A program made the translations under genes and the position numbers. This document shows, piece after piece, positions 62,274 to 64,000 of a DNA stretch of 64,000 bases; the stretch's first letter is position 1, and each line of letters opens with the position of its first letter. The notes below the pieces were generated by a model. It worked only from the letters and a program-made list of their open reading frames with translations, did no database searches and was not told the origin of the DNA. The DNA lies in assembly GCF_052055485.1 (NCBI RefSeq), contig NZ_CP197171.1, forward strand, positions 186,001-250,000. The letters are read 5' to 3'. This DNA is from Amphibacillus sp052055485 (GTDB taxonomy: Bacteria; Bacillota; Bacilli; Bacillales; Amphibacillaceae).

Positions 62274-63710
62274 TTATTCTAAAACTTCCCCATTACTTTC
62301 AATCACTTGCTTATACCAGTCAAAGCTATCTTTCTTTATTCTTTTCTTGCTACCTTTTCCATAATCATCTTGATCAACGTAGATAAAACCATATCGTTTA
62401 GACATTTCAGAGGAGGAACAACTAATAATATCAATCGGCCCCCATGCATAATAGCCTCTTAAATCAACTCCATCCTTGATTGCTTCACCCATTTGCTCAA
62501 CATGTGCTCTCAAATAATCAATTCGATAATCATCATGAATTTTACCGTCTACTAATTCATCATAATAGCCAACACCGTTTTCCGTAATATAAATTGGACA
62601 CTGATAACGATCATAAAATTGATTCAACATTGTACGGAGTCCAACCGGATCAATCGACCATCCCCAAGGATTGGCATCTAATGCAGGGTTTCGTTTTGCC
62701 TCTTTACCATTATTAAAGCTATCCTCATCTACTATGCGTGTATAGTAGTATGAGAAACTCATAAAGTCAGCTGTATTTTTGAGCGCTTCTTCATCACCAT
62801 CATAGAATTTAACATTAACTCCTATATCATCAAAATATCTGAAGGCATATCCTGGATAATATCCACGAAGTAAAACATCAGCAAAGAAATATTCCATTTG
62901 ATTGCTTCGAACAGTAGCTAGAACATCCTTAGGATTTGAGCTAGCAGCATACTCTGGACCACCACAAAGCATCATGCCAATTTCTAGATCAGCGTACTTA
63001 TCACGAGCATACTTTGTCGCTAGCCCACAAGCTACCATTTCATTATGGACACCTTGATATTTTGCTTCCAGTAAATTCTCTACTTTGTCAGCGGGAATTC
63101 CGAGATGATTAAAGGATTCAAAAGCAATGAGATTAATTTGATTTATAATAATCCACTTTTTAACTTTATTGTGATAACGATCAAAAACAACTTTGCAAAA
63201 TTTCACAAAATGATCGACGACTTCACGATCATACCATCCTCGATACTCTAAGGTAAGATTAATCGGCATTTCATAATGTGAGATGGTTAACATCGGCTCC
63301 ATGCCAAGTTCTATTATCGTATCAATAAGGTCATCATAAAATTGCAAGCCTTTTTCATTTGGCTCGGCTTCCGTTCCATTGGGGAAAATTCTTGCCCAGG
63401 CAATTGACGTACGGAATGTCTTTAAACCCATTCCGGCAAGGAGTTTCAAATCTTCTTTATACGTATGATAGAAATCGATTCCCCATCTCTTTGGGAAAAT
63501 ACGATCTTCAGCTGCTAAAAGTTCTTTCACTTGATCTGTCGTCATCTCTAAATTTGATTTTTGATCGACGGGTATATCATCACGAAACTCATTTATATCA
63601 GCAATACTAAGTCCCTTTCCATCAACATCAAAAGCACCCTCAGCTTGGTTCGCAGCAATGGCACCACCCCATAGAAAATTCTCTGGAAATACACTATTTT
63701 TATTTTTCAT
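62274..63710 (-). CDS. GH1 6-phospho-beta-glycosidase-like, Gln at acid/base position
   Basis: 478 residues. FPENFLWGGAIAANQAEGAF start, nucleophile in IYITENGVGYYDE, and the phosphate-recognition loop SSEMSKRYGFIYVD, which marks 6-phospho-glycosidases. The acid/base motif, normally TFNE[IP], reads IIINQINLIAF: Glu is replaced by Gln. ATG 63710 overlaps the EIIA stop (ATGA), so it acts on the phosphorylated beta-glucoside brought in by the lac-family PTS. Gln at this site is known from plant myrosinases, which cleave S-glycosides; whether O-glycosides are still cleaved is open. Confidence 0.9.
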   Translation of the reverse strand: MKNKNSVFPENFLWGGAIAANQAEGAFDVDGKGLSIADINEFRDDIPVDQKSNLEMTTDQVKELLAAEDRIFPKRWGIDFYHTYKEDLKLLAGMGLKTFRTSIAWARIFPNGTEAEPNEKGLQFYDDLIDTIIELGMEPMLTISHYEMPINLTLEYRGWYDREVVDHFVKFCKVVFDRYHNKVKKWIIINQINLIAFESFNHLGIPADKVENLLEAKYQGVHNEMVACGLATKYARDKYADLEIGMMLCGGPEYAASSNPKDVLATVRSNQMEYFFADVLLRGYYPGYAFRYFDDIGVNVKFYDGDEEALKNTADFMSFSYYYTRIVDEDSFNNGKEAKRNPALDANPWGWSIDPVGLRTMLNQFYDRYQCPIYITENGVGYYDELVDGKIHDDYRIDYLRAHVEQMGEAIKDGVDLRGYYAWGPIDIISCSSSEMSKRYGFIYVDQDDYGKGSKKRIKKDSFDWYKQVIESNGEVLE

Positions 63711-64000
63711 CTTGTATCAGTCTCCTCTACTGTTTCTAGTTTTGTCAACCGTTTCTCTAACTTGTTGATTCTTTGATTATAATGATCCATAATGTTTATC
63801 AACCGTTTCGCAATATTTAATTCGCTATAAATCGTCATTAGGGTATCTTGAGCATGAGCAAATAATACAGAATATTCAGCTGGGTCTCCTTGTGTCTCAG
63901 AGGAAATGGCGTTTGTCTGTATTTTATGCGCTTGTACAATATCTTGATTGGCTAGTTCCATCTCATGTTTAGCTAATTCAATATCTGACACTTCTAAATA
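63707..64000 (-). CDS. PTS lactose/cellobiose family EIIA (partial)
   Basis: 97 codons to the window edge; the frame stays open there, so the N-terminus is cut. ANQDIVQAHKIQT and the phosphoryl-accepting His in SVLFAHAQDTLMTIY are typical of EIIA-Lac/Cel. The C-terminal segment is a charged coil (INKLEKRLTKLETVEE), a little longer than usual. Overlaps the GH1 gene by 4 bp. Confidence 0.9.
   Translation of the reverse strand, partial: YLEVSDIELAKHEMELANQDIVQAHKIQTNAISSETQGDPAEYSVLFAHAQDTLMTIYSELNIAKRLINIMDHYNQRINKLEKRLTKLETVEETDTR

Overview
The window is low-GC chromosomal DNA of a Bacillota, most likely a Bacillaceae member. The evidence is the Bacillus-type gene order pbuG - yebE - yebG - purEKBCSQLFMNHD, PurS-dependent purine synthesis, strong AGGAGG ribosome binding sites, sigma-A promoters, CcpA-like cre sites and several PTS operons. 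The many sugar systems plus a butanediol dehydrogenase suggest a fermentative, facultatively anaerobic lifestyle (a relative of Amphibacillus or Halolactibacillus is a guess). I saw no rRNA or tRNA genes and no intact insertion sequence.

Layout. 1-3777: 5' part of a secreted multidomain GH31 glycosidase. 4757-7154: ABC exporter pair. 7831-15407: a mannose/sorbose-family PTS operon with a TIM-barrel epimerase, two fructose-6-phosphate-aldolase-like paralogs and a LevR-like regulator that has lost the sigma-54 contact motif. 16198-23708: a cluster of DgaF- and DgaE-like enzymes, an amidohydrolase and the DUF4310/DUF4311/DUF4312/SFCGS proteins under a BglG/PRD regulator. This is a conserved but functionally undescribed transport and catabolic system and the best candidate here for new biology. 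24598-38201: the complete purine operon with PurR boxes, promoter, guanine riboswitch, attenuator and terminator. 38202-41881: yebG, yebE, a quinone oxidoreductase and the riboswitch-controlled pbuG. 41959-46979: FtsX-type ABC exporter with a long coiled-coil ectodomain and a divergent TetR regulator. 47098-50419: butanediol dehydrogenase, degenerate ROK regulator and a HAD phosphatase. 50594-54143: an acetyltransferase, an XRE/membrane-protein pair, a 52-bp tandem-repeat array, and a DsbA/FrnE-like protein translationally coupled to a 58-residue protein. 54721-59126: a HAD phosphatase, then an ECF sigma - anti-sigma - asparagine-synthetase operon whose synthetase has lost its glutaminase active site. 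59377-60533: a PadR - HAAS membrane protein pair whose second gene is split by a 164-bp element. 61003-64000: a DNA glycosylase, an aminoglycoside-phosphotransferase fragment, and a lac-family PTS EIIA with a GH1 phospho-glycosidase carrying Gln at the acid/base position.

A dispersed repeat family runs through the window. Two identical 164-bp copies lie at 59176-59339 and 59800-59963, and the conserved 28-bp right end recurs at 15889, 19274 and 23736. A diverged relative lies between purM and purF. Removing the second 164-bp copy exactly restores one open reading frame, which shows that the element moves and leaves no target duplication in excess of the repeat.
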